Of a DNA stretch of 64,000 bases, positions 12,205 through 22,549 are shown in pieces. The position numbers and the translations under genes are program-made. Under the pieces are notes generated by a model. It ran no database searches. It was given only the letters and a program-made list of their open reading frames with translations, and was not told the origin of the DNA. This DNA is from Cenococcum geophilum 1.58 (Eukaryota; Ascomycota; Dothideomycetes; Gloniales; Gloniaceae), in contig KV748177.1 in the NCBI GenBank assembly GCA_001692895.1, positions 5,122,130-5,186,129 on the forward strand, in the 5' to 3' direction. Each line of letters starts with the position of its first letter. Positions within the stretch are counted from its first letter, which is position 1.

Positions 12205-12396
12205 TGTTACGGAACCCTACCGCAGGGGCCTCTATAGGAGAGCCCCGTGCTCTCATATATACCTCGCGTATAGCTTATGTCAGCTACATATAGGTATATT
12301 ACCTCCTTACGCCCTCAACTCTTACGATCGATCGCGTAATATCTTGTAGACTCCTCGAATATATACGTCTTGTAGCCACTGCCCCGTCCCGTGACA
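12205..12396 (+). repeat. 3' LTR, 192 bp
   Basis: It begins TGTTACGGAACC and ends GTGACA. It has the same length as the 5' LTR and is followed by the matching TCTTT (12397-12401). Confidence 0.85.
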
Positions 12397-12401
12397 TCTT
12401 T
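12397..12401. repeat. Target-site duplication TCTTT, right
   Basis: An exact copy of 6049-6053, which closes the insertion. Confidence 0.85.
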
Positions 12402-12650
12402 ATACCACCAATCTCTTTCCAGAGATCTTTTTCCACTATTATGGTATACTCTACACCACTAACCTCTTTCTAGAGATCTTCCCCCACTATTATAGTATAC
12501 TTAGTATTACTATTATTATTATTGGGGACCTTTATAGGCGGGATAGGAGGCTAGGACTGCTTGGGAACCCTATTAGATAAATTGGTACCCTAGAGATCTT
12601 CGACTATTATAGTAAGGAGAATGTAAGAAAATATCGCAGTTTAGGAATAT
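12402..12650 (-). pseudogene. Host-like gene split by a Gypsy insertion, 5' part with 17-residue repeats
   Basis: On the minus strand, the frame that abuts the target duplication holds two copies of a 17-residue unit, IIVEKDLWKEIGGIK and IIVGEDL-KEVSGVEYT, preceded by a Pro/Asn-rich stretch (PPIPPIKVPNNNN) and another unit-like IIVEDL. The DNA period is 51 bp (12404-12505). The 3' part continues at 5849-6048. The upstream start is lost in RIP-mutated sequence beyond 12650. Function unknown. Confidence 0.45.
12404..12505. repeat. 51-bp tandem repeat, two units
   Basis: Unit 1 (12404-12454) and unit 2 (12455-12505) share the order ACCA, CTCTTTC, AGAGATCTT, CCACTATTAT and GTATACT. The period is a multiple of three and stays in frame with the minus-strand relic, so it is a protein repeat and not a DNA satellite. 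Confidence 0.65.
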
Positions 12651-13079
12651 AATTAAATGGAATTATAAAGCTGGAAGACTTGTGGTAAGATAAATTAGGT
12701 AGGCTTTTAGATATATAACTAAGCGATGTATAATCTTATAAAAAAGAGAAGCACTTAAGAGGAGGGGTAAGATCTAATTACTATTAAGTCCGTATTGGAG
12801 TATTGTTATATCTATAAAGAACCTAGAATGGATACTATAAGTTAGTATCTAAGCCTTGCTGTACTAATAGTAGTAGCTTTAGAATACTACGGTAATAAAA
12901 CGACGCTGTATTGTATATTACGGGCTTAGCATATATTTATAATGAGCGTGGTGGGCTAACTAGGGCGAGTTATATACGACTTGGCTTTCTTACCCTTTGC
13001 TATAATCCTATTAGTTTAAGTGATATTTTATACTTGTAAAATAGAGCTATAGCTAATCTACTATAGAGAGGACTTAGTT
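12651..13079. other. No recognisable gene
   Basis: RIP-mutated spacer. I see no coherent frame longer than about 30 codons and no repeats. Confidence 0.35.
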
Positions 13080-13720
13080 ATTTACTGTTTATTAACTCTT
13101 AATATTATTGCTAACCCGTAATTTTATTCCCGAAACTCTTACGCAGTTACTCTATTATAGTTAGAACTATAACACTGTCTTCCTCTATTTTAGCCCTACT
13201 ATTCTCCTATACGCCTTTATTTCTAGTAAATAGACGCTGATCTTTTTTTAGGAAATATACTTTCTTTAAACCTTGAAACTACTTGGTTTTAGAAATTAAA
13301 TAGTTGATAATATAAAGACTATCTCTTTCCTTGTCTAATAAGAGATTAAGAATGTAGGTCTATAGAAGGCTAGAGAAAGCTTTAATTACACTAAAGTAAG
13401 GCTCCACGTCTTTGTTAACCGTAACCCTACTATCTATATTTGCTATTAACTGAAGTTCTTAAACAATATCCGGGCTAAAGCAGTATATATTGGTGTTATT
13501 TCTACCCTTTAGAGAATCCTTAGTAATTCTTTTAATCTCCTTAATAAGACTCTTTACGCTCTGCGCTTTTTAACCCGTTTTAAGCTTCTTAAGAATAAAA
13601 TCCCCTTCTTTTATAGTTTTTTTGGTCGCCTTTAAAAGAAGCTCTGCCTCGAGCTTAGGGCTATTCTTAGATCTATACCTAGTTGTACGTACAGTAACCT
13701 TTTAAAGTGGTATGGCCTTG
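13080..13720 (-). pseudogene. Helical protein relic, unknown
   Basis: A minus-strand frame of roughly 210 codons reads LEAELLLKATKKTIKEGDF, KSLIKEIKRITKDSLKGRN, NIYCFSPDIV, DSRVTVNKDVEPYFSVIKAF and LLLDKERDSLYIINYLI. It is rich in charged amphipathic helices. Its seven or eight stops are TAA/TAG at plausible Gln/Trp sites. No known domain is recognised. Confidence 0.4.
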
Positions 13721-13885
13721 CTATCTGGGCAGATACTAATCGCTTATAATAGTTTTGGTTATATAAATATGGCCGGTTTCTATAGCTCTTTGGTTAGGGG
13801 CATAAATATATTTAACGAACTTCGTAACTCTTAAAACTTTACTTAAGCTTTAAGCTTTTAATAGGGAATAGAAATGTGTTACACT

Positions 13886-13979
13886 ACTGGTGGTATTAAC
13901 TGCTGAAGTCATTTTTGGGTCGTTTAAGAGCAGTATTATCTACTAATTTAATTATTGCTATTTAGCTTAATTCGTTCTA
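13886..13979 (+). repeat. Dispersed direct repeat, copy 1
   Basis: About 93 bp (ACTGGTGGTATTAACTGCTG onward to TTAGCTTAATTCGT) recur in the same orientation at 17521-17612, differing mainly by transitions. On the minus strand both copies keep the same reading (IIKL-DNTALKRPKN-FSS), so the repeat probably descends from a duplicated coding sequence. Confidence 0.6.
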
Positions 13980-14139
13980 ACTAGTCTAACTTTAGATTAG
14001 TCGCTTACTATAGTTTATATCTTAGTGGGGCAACCTATTTTTATTAGTTTAAATTCTAGTCACTAACCTAACTTATCGCCTTGCTGTAAGAGAGATGCCT
14101 GCTTTTTTATAGCCTCCTTTCTGGCCTTCTCCTCCTTGT

Positions 14140-15095
14140 CCCAAATCTTGTTATTATCCTCCTTTTTCTTTATAAGATCCTTTAGATAATTGTTAGAATA
14201 CTCTAAGAGTATATTATATATATCCTTAGTTGCACCCTTCTAACTGTTGCTGTATTTAGTACTATCTTTAGTACTATCTAAATGCCTCTTACAGGCGAAG
14301 TTGCTAGAGTTAAGTAAAATACGATTTTTTGTATAAATTATATAAACAGTATAACGGTGACCTTGCGCGGTTTGTTTGCGAAAGTTTATATATAGAGGGC
14401 GGCTAGAGAATATGGCATGGGCTATTACTGCAAATTATTAGTAGTGTAATAGTAGTGGATTGGTAAATATGCATTAAACTACTTTAAATATTGATATCTT
14501 AATATAGCTGCGCTAATAGGAGTAAAATAATTACGGTTTCCTACGAAGATTAGTCTTAAGAAGATTATTAAATGGGAATAGAACAGTACAATTCGTTATA
14601 CCGTCACCAATATTTTTTAAGGGTAGGATTGTAAACGCGAGGGCCTTAGGTAGAGAATACGGGATTTTCGGCAGCCTTTTATGCCTCTGGTGCATAGTAA
14701 ATGGTTTAGAGGTGCTTATTGCGGTAAGCTTAGGCCCAGAGCTAACCTGTATGCATATATAAGACTGATGTATTTACCGGTCCTTATCACTCCTAAAGCG
14801 GCACCGGCCTTACCTATAGTGACCCTATATTCCGCTAGTACATTAAGCATAATTAGGGTTAAGGGTTACCCTATTTTCCTATAGCGTTTTACAGCCTCCG
14901 AATATGCCTATTTTAAGAGGCGGTAAAATTAAATTAAGGGCGGGAATGCTACGGATAAGGTCCCTGCAAGGGGTATATATTACTTTACTCTTTAGCTATA
15001 CTTTAGGTGTTAAGAAATGTGGGGACGCTGTTAGTATTGCGGGTAGTAAAGATAGGCGAAGGTTAAAGTTTTATTACCGTAAGTGTTAAATAATG
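14140..15095 (+). repeat. Dispersed family A, copy 1
   Basis: Aligns in the same orientation with 45110-45965. Shared landmarks include CACCCTTCTAACTGTTGCTG, AGTATAACGGTG, CTAATAGGAGTAA, GGCAGCCTTTTAT and GTATTGCGGGTAGTAAAGAT. Identity is patchy but colinear for over 800 bp, with most differences being transitions. At its left edge the minus strand reads a Lys/Glu-rich coil (KEEDNNKIWDKEEKARKEAI). It may be a decayed transposon or a duplicated gene; no transposase motif is visible. Short open frames inside it look accidental. Confidence 0.55.
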
Positions 15096-15398
15096 AACTT
15101 TGTTTACGGATATTATAATCTAGGGAAGAATTAACTTAAAAGATAGGCTAGGATAAACTATAAGAGTTGGTGGGAACCTCTTTCTTTTTATAAATCGTTT
15201 ATAGAACGCCGCGGATATTAGACTTAATATTAGCATCCGCTAAAAGCTTTTGTGTCTTCCTAATAGGATATAGAGACTAAACTAATTGATTAATGTGCAA
15301 CGGATCGTGGATCGCGGAAAGCGTGAGGTTTGTAATGGGGAAGAAAGCGACTTTCTGATAGCGTTATTGCTTTACCTATATAGTTAGTCATATATTTA

Positions 15399-15464
15399 CG
15401 TACTAAGCCTAATTAAGGGCCCCTTTTTTTATCGAAAAAGAGGCCCTTAATTAGGCTTAGTACG
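15399..15464. repeat. 30-bp foldback (near-perfect inverted repeat)
   Basis: Left arm 15399-15428 (CGTACTAAGCCTAATTAAGG...) and right arm 15435-15464 pair with one mismatch across a 6-nt loop (TTATCG). In RIP-mutated DNA such exact pairing is unusual. It could be two element ends head to head, a small foldback element or a former transcription terminator. Confidence 0.7.
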
Positions 15465-15589
15465 CTGACCTAGGATGGGTCTTTTTATAATTTCTCCCTC
15501 TAACGTATAATAAGCTTAGCCTTAAGTTAAGAGACCAATATAAACGGCGGAAAGAGTCTTTATAATTTTGGAGGAGATAAAGGAAAGTA

Positions 15590-15690
15590 CCTTCGTTACC
15601 TTAAGGAATTCTATTCTTCGCTTAAGAAGGAAGTTGTTTACCTTTATTACCTTAAGGAATATTCTTCTTTACTTAAAAAGGAAGTTATTC
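15590..15690. repeat. 51-bp tandem repeat in the kinase relic tail
   Basis: Two units (about 15590-15640 and 15641-15690) share CCTT-TTACCTTAAGGAAT, ATTCTTC and AAGGAAGTT. On the minus strand they encode a 17-residue unit (QLPFQVKKNIPQGNK-like). The second unit lacks 1-3 bases. Confidence 0.6.
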
Positions 15691-16690
15691 GCCTTTAAAA
15701 TTAAGTAAGTAATTCTTAGCTATAGCCTTATTAGCAATCTAACTTTCTACTTTAGTTTTAAAAAAGCGCTTTAACTCTACTGCCTTTACCTCTTCCTTTA
15801 AGTAATTAGCCTCAGCCTTGCCGATAATTTAGCTCTCCACTTTAGTTCTAGTAAAGTATATTAACTTTACTGCCTTTACCTTAGCATTAGTCTGGACCTC
15901 TAACTCTATAGGCTAAGGAAAATTCGTTCCGCTGTATACCTTTATATTATTAAATTAGTTATATAAGATAAAATTTAGCGTAAATATACCTTTTAAATCT
16001 CAAATAACGGTATCGGAGGCATTATATTAGCCTTACTAGTATTTTCTAATAATACTTCTAATTGCTTACAGAGACTTAGTTTTAGGAAATTCGCCTTTTA
16101 AATACCAAATATAAATATCTGCATTAGATAATGTGTGGTAAGGAACGACTTTAGTTATAATTTTATACAATATAGAGCTAAATGCGAAGAGATTACCTTT
16201 AATAGATTAGGCCGATCCGGGATATTAATAACTAGCTATTACCGTAATAAGAAGAGGAGAACTATCTAACGAAGAACTAGCATAGTCCGCTAATTTAGCG
16301 TTTAGATTCTTATTTAAGAATACATTTTTAGACGTTAGGTCTCTATAAATAACGCCTATATAATAGGCGAAACCTAAAGATTCTATAAGTTAAGTGGCCT
16401 AGTAGAGCCGTTGCCTAATATTAATGTTGTTTATATACTTCTTAAGGAAAGATCAAAGATCACCATTAGGGGTATATTTAAGGCGGATGCCTAATTTATA
16501 AGGTTTATAATAACGTAGAACTTTTTAGTATCCTTTACGTTCGCTAAATTGCTTATAAATCTTCTTCTCAATTATAATAAAGTCCGTGTTTTCCTCGGTA
16601 TAAGGGGATTTAACAATAGTTTAGGAAGATTTGTCAAGGCATACTATGCCCGAATTTCCCTAAGAAATAATGTCATTTAGACTAAATCCT
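15590..16690 (-). pseudogene. Protein kinase relic with C-terminal tandem repeats
   Basis: On the minus strand near 16200-16360 the frame reads YRDLTSKNVFLNKNLNAKLA, then DYASSSLDSS, then LFAFSSILYKIIT and PYHTLSNADIYIWYLKGEFP. This matches a fungal kinase family whose loop usually reads HRD-N and DFAGSS, ending in GSTLYEIMTG and GEFP. The catalytic His reads Tyr (a CAT-to-TAT RIP change). Behind the domain come two 30-residue Lys/Glu/Ala units (VKAVKL-YFTRTKVESQI, then VKAVELKRFFKTKVES-I; 15725-15900), then 17-residue units (15590-15690). The N-lobe is poorly preserved. The kinase identity is secure; that the repeats belong to the same protein is likely, as they keep one frame. Confidence 0.7.
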
Positions 16691-17520
16691 GTTGGGTAGT
16701 TAATTTCGTCTAATATAAGCGATAGCTGTGTTAAAAGATGCCTTAAAGATGTTTTAACTGTCTACCTTTCTAACCTAATACTTGCTATTAAATTAAGGGT
16801 TTAATAGAAAGGCGGAGCTTAATAGGACGCTTAGAGGATAGATGTTAGAGTATATATATATATAAGGGAAACGGATAAATAAAGTTTTATAGGGATGCCG
16901 AAGAGAGGGCGGCTTTAGGAATGTTTTATTAGTATATAGAAGGGAAATTAAGAGGGTGTTAAGGCGTATATGCACTTACTTATTGCATTAACGCTAAAGG
17001 ATAGATTGGCGGAATTAATAAGCGTTACTTTAGCCCTTGTGCGTAATAGGCGATCCTTAAGGATCAATAGTAATAAATCCCGCTAGTTTACTATAAAAGG
17101 TGCGGTTTAAGGCAGGCTTTTAAATTAAATAGATAGAATTTCGTATTAATGGTGTAAGATTCTATATAGAGTATGGTCCGGTAAAGAAAGGGTCTAAAAG
17201 GTTACTGTATAAGTCTTACCAGTGGTTTTTAACGCAGAAATCTAAGGGGTAAAAAAATGGAAGTAGAGGAGGTTAAAGGCGAAGAAGGCAGGAGGAGACG
17301 AAGTTAGCGCTTCGCGATTTAACTATATGGCGCAGCTAATACTAGCTAAGATTCCATTAATCGTCTTGGCGCTCTTTAGAGTTGTTTTAGTTATATACCT
17401 GTTAGTATTATTTAAATGGCTAAAACCAGCTAAAATATAATCGGGAAAGTTTTATACTTAGTTACTAAAATGTTTAAGTATTAAATGTCTTGCGTTAACG
17501 CATCCTTTTCCCCCTTAGTT
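16691..17520. other. No recognisable gene
   Basis: RIP-mutated spacer between the kinase relic and the second copy of the direct repeat. A minus-strand open frame of about 60 codons at 16793-16975 is built of TA-rich codons and resembles nothing. Confidence 0.35.
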
Positions 17521-17612
17521 ATTGGTGGTATTAGCTACTAAAGTTATTTTTAGGTCGTTTAAGAGCAGTATTATCTATTAATTTAATTATTACCATCTAG
17601 CTTAATTCGTCT
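17521..17612 (+). repeat. Dispersed direct repeat, copy 2
   Basis: The partner of 13886-13979, starting ATTGGTGGTATTAGCTACTA, in the same orientation 3.6 kb away. The two copies bracket family A copy 1 and the kinase relic, so they could mark a duplicated block or the ends of a composite unit. Confidence 0.6.
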
Positions 17613-20085
17613 AATATAGTTTTACCTCTATAGCACTTAGCTCTAAAAAAAGGAAAGAAGTGCTTACCATCTCTTCTCTAGGGAGGGGAATTTTTAATTA
17701 GATGTGTCTAACTAGCTCTACTTATCCTCTATATTTAAATTCGCTGCTGTTTTTAATTTAACGAATTGTGGTGGTATAATATTAATAGGAAGTCCGTGCG
17801 TAGGTTAAGAATAAGAAGTTTATCTATTAAGGGTGGCTCTAGGGCCTCTATATATACATAAGGGTAATTAGGTTGGTGACTAAGTCAAGGGGTTAGTAAC
17901 TAAGTTAAGGTGGCAAAATCCAATTTAGGTTAATATGTAAGCTTAGAATCCCTAGTGACTTTATATTTTCTAATAGTGTATACTAAACTATAAAGGGTAC
18001 CGCGCGGTAGTATTAACCTAGAAGAATAACTATAAAGTAGTATAATTGTCTCTGGGTTGTCTAGTATTATATATTATCGCTTTCCTAAGTTTCCAGCCGG
18101 AGATAGTGGCCGCTTTAAGGTAGACATTGAAGTTTTAGATATAGTAGTTAAGGAAAGGGTAGATATTCGTACGCCGTTTAGTAAGTAGGAGAATAGGTTA
18201 GAAGATAATGAAAGCGATAAGCCGCTTTGTTACCTAAAGGTGTCAGTATAGGTCTTTTAAATGTTTTGTGTAGTGCTTACTTTGCTATATATATAATAAA
18301 GCCAAGTCGTAATAAGAAGTGTTATTATTTGGATTTTTAAAAAATGGATAAATCTAGTTACTTTAGGGCGTAATATATAGGCTAAGCGTTGTAAAGGGGT
18401 ACTTATCCTGTTTCTAAAGTTAGAATAATTTAGTGTGTTTAATTATCTAGGTATTTAATATATGCCTACGTTCTAAGCTCTAAATTATACCATCTCCTTT
18501 AGTTACCTTTAGAGCCGGGCCGTAATCTACTTTTAGAGTAATAAAAGAAGGTATATAGGCTCTTTAGTAGGGAGATTTGTTAGATAGAAACTGGGAGAGA
18601 CAGTTTAAAGACGAAAGCTTAAAGGTATATAATTAATGGCGGAAATTAAAGCCTAGGCAGATACTAAGACGCGGATATAAGGGGTATAGAATATAATGTA
18701 AGAGGGAACATAATGGGTTTAAATAGAGATAATGCCCTTGTCAAATTTTCAGCTACGGAGCCCCCCTTTAGCGTCTTACAGCTACCGGTATAAGTTTAGC
18801 TAATACTAATATACCTACTTCTCCTGCTCCGCCTTATAAATAGGGAATCTTGGTTTATACTATATAGGGACTAAAGAAATAACGGGCTAGTAAAAGGGCT
18901 AATATAGGTACCATCTAACCAATTATAAGGGGAAGTCCGTTCTATAAGTAATAATCCCAAATAATAGACTTCTAGACATTTTAGCTAAATAAATGCTTTA
19001 AATCCTTTATAGTCTAAGAGGTAAACGGTAAATCTAATACTACTCTTATATACTAATCTTCCTATTATAGTAAAGAGGGTAAATATAGCGCTATAGATAT
19101 AAGATCTATTTAAATGCCGCAAGGGACAGAGCTAGTAGGTTGACGACTGCCTATAACGCCCGCTATCCGCCTAGGGGCAATTTCCGTTAAGTTTGGCAAG
19201 GTATAACCTATTAGGATATATGCGAAAGGACGAGGTAGATTTTAATGGGTTGCTAAGGCTAGCTGGGAGATCGGTTAACGGTAGCTAATATAACTATTGA
19301 ACTCTATACAAGTAGTAAGATAGCGGCAGCCTATGCTCCTTTTACGTATATACTGGTTAAAACAGAGGCGCATTAATTGTTAAGCTGGAAATATTGGTAC
19401 TATATAGCTATATCATTAATGCAGCCGCTAAGACTAGTTATTTTTTGTAGCTCTGGCGCCAAATTTATACTTTAGTTTCTGCGTAGCTTAGTTTTTAGCC
19501 CTTTCTAGAGTAACTAAAGCTAATGCCAAAAAGTTAGGCCTAATAGTAAAACCCTAATTCTAGAAGAGCATGACAATAACTAAGGCGCGTATTTAACTAA
19601 AATGGTTAAGAGCAATAAAGGTAAAGCCAGAGTAAAATGTATAGTAGTGGATGTATGTCTAGGTGTTCCGGAGATAAGATAGTTAAATAGTAAGGAACGT
19701 AAAGTAGCAGCTAACTAGAACAAGTAATTGGTTTCGCTAAAGAAAATTTAGAGGAGAGGGGCCGTAGGAGTAGAAGAGAAGGGATTATTTAAGAGACCGC
19801 TATACGCCTATAAGTATTGTTAGTATAAAATCTTAAAGTGGTAGTTAGGGTAGTAAATGTTATTAATTGGCCTTATAAAGTAATGCGGCTAGGGAAGAGA
19901 TAAGGGAAAGTTTAGGGGGGAGATAGCGGTAGTGGGAAGCGCGATGGAGCTTAGGGTGTTAATATTAGGTTAAAAGATAAGGGCGCGCTAAACTATAAAA
20001 GGGCAGTTTACGTAATGTAACTACGACGATTAGCTAAGCTATATAACGCTCTTATACCTTAAATAGATTATTAGGACTAAATGCT
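17613..20085 (+). other. Unassigned sequence with scattered coding-like frames
   Basis: A plus-strand fragment near 18690-18790 reads NVRGNIMGLNRDNALVKFSA, and another near 19180-19270 reads PLSLARYNLLGYMRKDEVDF. Between them the frames are short and switch. Near 17860-17945 direct repeats of GTGACTAAGT/GTAACTAAGT recur, and similar ACTAAGTTAATA units are found at 43685-43750. No domain is recognised. Confidence 0.3.
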
Positions 20086-20089
20086 GCCA

Positions 20090-20800
20090 CTAAGGCATTC
20101 TTTTAAGGTAAAAGTAATAGTTGCTAATATAAGTACAACCTATCTACTATCTATTTGCTAAAGTAATTTAAAAACTAACTCCTAGCGTTCTATAATCTAA
20201 TAGGAATAATAGCTGCTTAAATACCTACTATTTACTAAAACTTACCGCTTATCTCTTAACAAACTGTTATAGCATTTAATGAGACTTATAGTAACCTAGA
20301 CTTTTAGGTTAGATAGTTTATACTATACTAAGAGGATATATTATACCTTATTTCCCTTAAGGTGTATTCTAAACGTAACCTTAACTAATAGTTTTATAGC
20401 GTCCTCTATTATTTTAACCCTTTGCTCTAAGGTTTTACCTCATTTTTATAGTTGCCACTCTATTAACCAAATTTAAAAAATAGCTTAGAGGGTATATATA
20501 CCCGTAAAGCTATAAGCTCCACCTCTATGCCCTTTAGCCTCTCTACCCTTTGCTATAAGGCTGCCCTTTCCTTCTGCAGTTACTGCTTATTAGATAGGGA
20601 AAACACTTTATAGGGGTATATATACCCTTTTAAACGCTAACTTATCCTCTAGACTTTTTATATATAGAGTGGGAGCATATAACTTTTAATCTTAATTTAT
20701 AGAACTTTAACTAGATGCCTTACTATTCCTATTAACGTTGGGGTATAAGAAGTTCCGCGTAATTAAGCCGTTAATAGATATATCCTATAACGAATAAGTT
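20090..20800 (-). pseudogene. Dispersed family B, copy 1 (coiled-coil protein relic)
   Basis: Read on the minus strand, this copy aligns colinearly with 35720-36400 on the plus strand over about 650 bp: TCTAGAGG, AGGGTATATATACC, CTATCTAATA, GGAAAGGGCAGCCTTATAGC, then RIP-mutated coding sequence. The frame gives a coiled coil (QKERAALQQRVERLKGIEVE) followed by a helical tail with YLYQQLLLLPQKNALVAAF. Stops are TAA/TAG at Gln sites. The second copy shows this is a repeated gene family and so a RIP target. Function unknown; such a C-terminal coil could belong to a DNA-binding or transposase-like protein. Confidence 0.55.
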
Positions 20801-21540
20801 AGAAAGTCGCTTAGAGGATTTAGGGGGGTAAGGAGATATTAAAATACTTACTAATATTAATAACTGATGACATTCTCTACGTCGGTGACATATATAGGTA
20901 TATTACTATTATTAGAAGACGGTTAGAAAGCTATTTTATAAATTAAAAGGTTAATGGGGTTGCTAAGAGCTGGTTAGGTACCGAGCGTGGCGTTATATAT
21001 TCGGTAGCTGCCCCTTAAGTGTTTAATTATTTAATAAAAGCTTCCCTTGTAACATTTTTATAAATAAGTAATATAGGTTATTAGATAAATGTTATAAATC
21101 CCTAGTATAGGAGTAACGATATAAACAGCTGAAAAACGTCTAGTAATATAAAATAGCGTAATTAACGGGCGTTGCTTAGTGTTAGGTAACAGTACGTAAT
21201 TACCGATTCTCCCTTAATGTCCTACTCTGCGCCACTATATCTAATATATAGTGGAGGTACTTTATAAAGTGTAGAAAAGCTTTAGTAGGGGGCCGGCGTT
21301 AACGTAATATAGGTTAGACGGAGTCTGCGCTTATAAATAGGGGATAATCTTAGCTGTAAGGGATCTAGCTAATCTAGCCCGGCTCGTGCAATCCTAGCCT
21401 ATACGCGGTATAGTTATGGTCCGCAACTACCTAAAAGAAGACCCTTACTAGCTTAAAGGAGCTAACCCTTATAAGGCCCGTTAAACAAGCTTCAGAAACT
21501 GAATTATAAAGCTTGCCGTGCTTATTATCTTGGGTAGAGG
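20801..21540. other. No recognisable gene
   Basis: RIP-mutated spacer before the minisatellite and the BTB gene. I see nothing I can support. Confidence 0.35.
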
Positions 21541-21621
21541 GGTAGGTAAGGCAAGTAAGGTAGGTGAGGTAGATAAGGTAGGTAAGGCGAGTGAGTAGGT
21601 AAGTGGTAAGTGGGTAAGGTG
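21541..21621 (+). repeat. Minisatellite, GGTAGGTAAG-like units (locus 2)
   Basis: About eight degenerate 10-bp units (GGTAGGTAAG, GCAAGTAAGG, TAGGTGAGGT, AGATAAGGTA and so on). It ends about 160 bp upstream of the BTB start codon. Confidence 0.65.
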
Positions 21622-21784
21622 GTCACAGCCATTTCTAACCTTCCTATCTTATTAGCTTATTAATAATATAGAGATCCTTAGGGATTCTGCTATGAGAATA
21701 TACCTAAAAGCATATATATTAGCCTGAAAATGGTTAACTACCTAGATCTAATTTTTACTACATTCTATAGGTAAGTTTGCAGCT

Positions 21785-22513
21785 ATGGAATTTAATATAA
21801 AGAAAGACTTACTTGCGACTAGGAGCTATAACTTTAATATTATTACTATCTATACCGGTGGCGCAGGCGATAATAATATAAAATTATATACCCCGCGCAC
21901 GCTTTTATATAGTGTTAGTAATCGCTTTCTTAACAAGCTAACTAGGAGCCCCAAAAAGCTTAAAATAAGTGACTTAGATTATAAGAACTACCCTTTATAC
22001 CTTTTAGTTACTTTCTTTAACTGGATTTTTTATAGCGAACTCTACCTAGGCGAGAGATATATCTATAATAACTATATAGGCTATATTATACACATCTACA
22101 AGTTTATAAGGGAGGATATTGCCTATTTAAGACTATAAGACTATGCACTAAGGACCTTGGTTGGGTTGGGGGAATATATTAAAAATATTAAAAGTTTATT
22201 AGTAACCGCATCCTATACCTTTTTCCCCCTAGATTCCGGAGATGTAGTGTTAGATTTTCTTAATAAATCTCCGCTTTTTGGAATTATAGTAATAATTACC
22301 GCCTACCATCTTTTGGAACTTAATCCCGACGCTATAAAAGTTAATATATTAGAACTTAATATTGAATTTATAGCTCTAAAAGGTGAATATATAGGTGAGT
22401 TTCTATTTATAAATAGTTCTATTAAGATTCGGTTTAGCTTCTATAAGGTAGTTACTAAAGAGATAAGTAAAATAGGGGTTCCGCTAAAATACCCCGGGTT
22501 TAAAGGAAGCTAG
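21785..22513 (+). pseudogene. BTB/POZ-domain protein gene with a single in-frame stop
   Basis: From ATG 21785 one frame runs 242 codons to TAG 22513, broken only by TAA at 22136-22138. The N-terminal half has the BTB pattern of ascomycete proteins: NFNIITIYTGG, then LYTPRTLLYSVSNRFLNKL, KKLKISDLDY and LLVTFFNWIFYSELYLGERY. The C-terminal half (after RLx-DYALRTLV) resembles the helical tail of these proteins (SYTFFPLDSGDVVLDFL). Fungal BTB proteins dimerise and often serve as Cullin-3 adaptors. The stop sits where CAA (Gln) would restore the helix, a RIP-type change. The protein has no Gln at all and two His, so CpA-containing codons have been purged. It is the best-preserved gene in the window. 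Confidence 0.65.
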
Positions 22514-22549
22514 AGGTACCTTAAGTACAAAACTTAAAGACAAGTTGGA

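Larger units (their letters stand above)
6054..12396 (+). mobile_element. Ty3/Gypsy chromovirus fossil, full length, decayed
   Basis: A 6.34-kb element bounded by 192-bp LTRs (TGT...ACA ends) and a TCTTT duplication. Parts in order: a gag-like region (about 6400-7900) with a worn Cys-rich knuckle near 7755-7815; protease with a DCGAT core near 8115; reverse transcriptase (about 8880-9480) with FCVNYRGLN and YLDNIL signatures; RNase H (about 9760-10100); integrase (about 10500-11450) with GYLGRGGTYKL and the downstream core; and a chromodomain (about 11655-11870). The order PR-RT-RH-IN-chromodomain defines a chromovirus. The element looks complete end to end but is broken by many (dozens) of RIP changes. 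The two LTRs differ by transitions only, so their divergence reflects RIP and cannot serve as a clock. It inserted into the minus-strand gene described at 5849-6048 and 12402-12650. Confidence 0.9.

Noticed and set aside
14681-15089. Two plus-strand open frames of about 65 codons
   Set aside because: Both lie in dispersed family A copy 1, and the aligned copy at 45110-45965 does not keep them open, so they look accidental.
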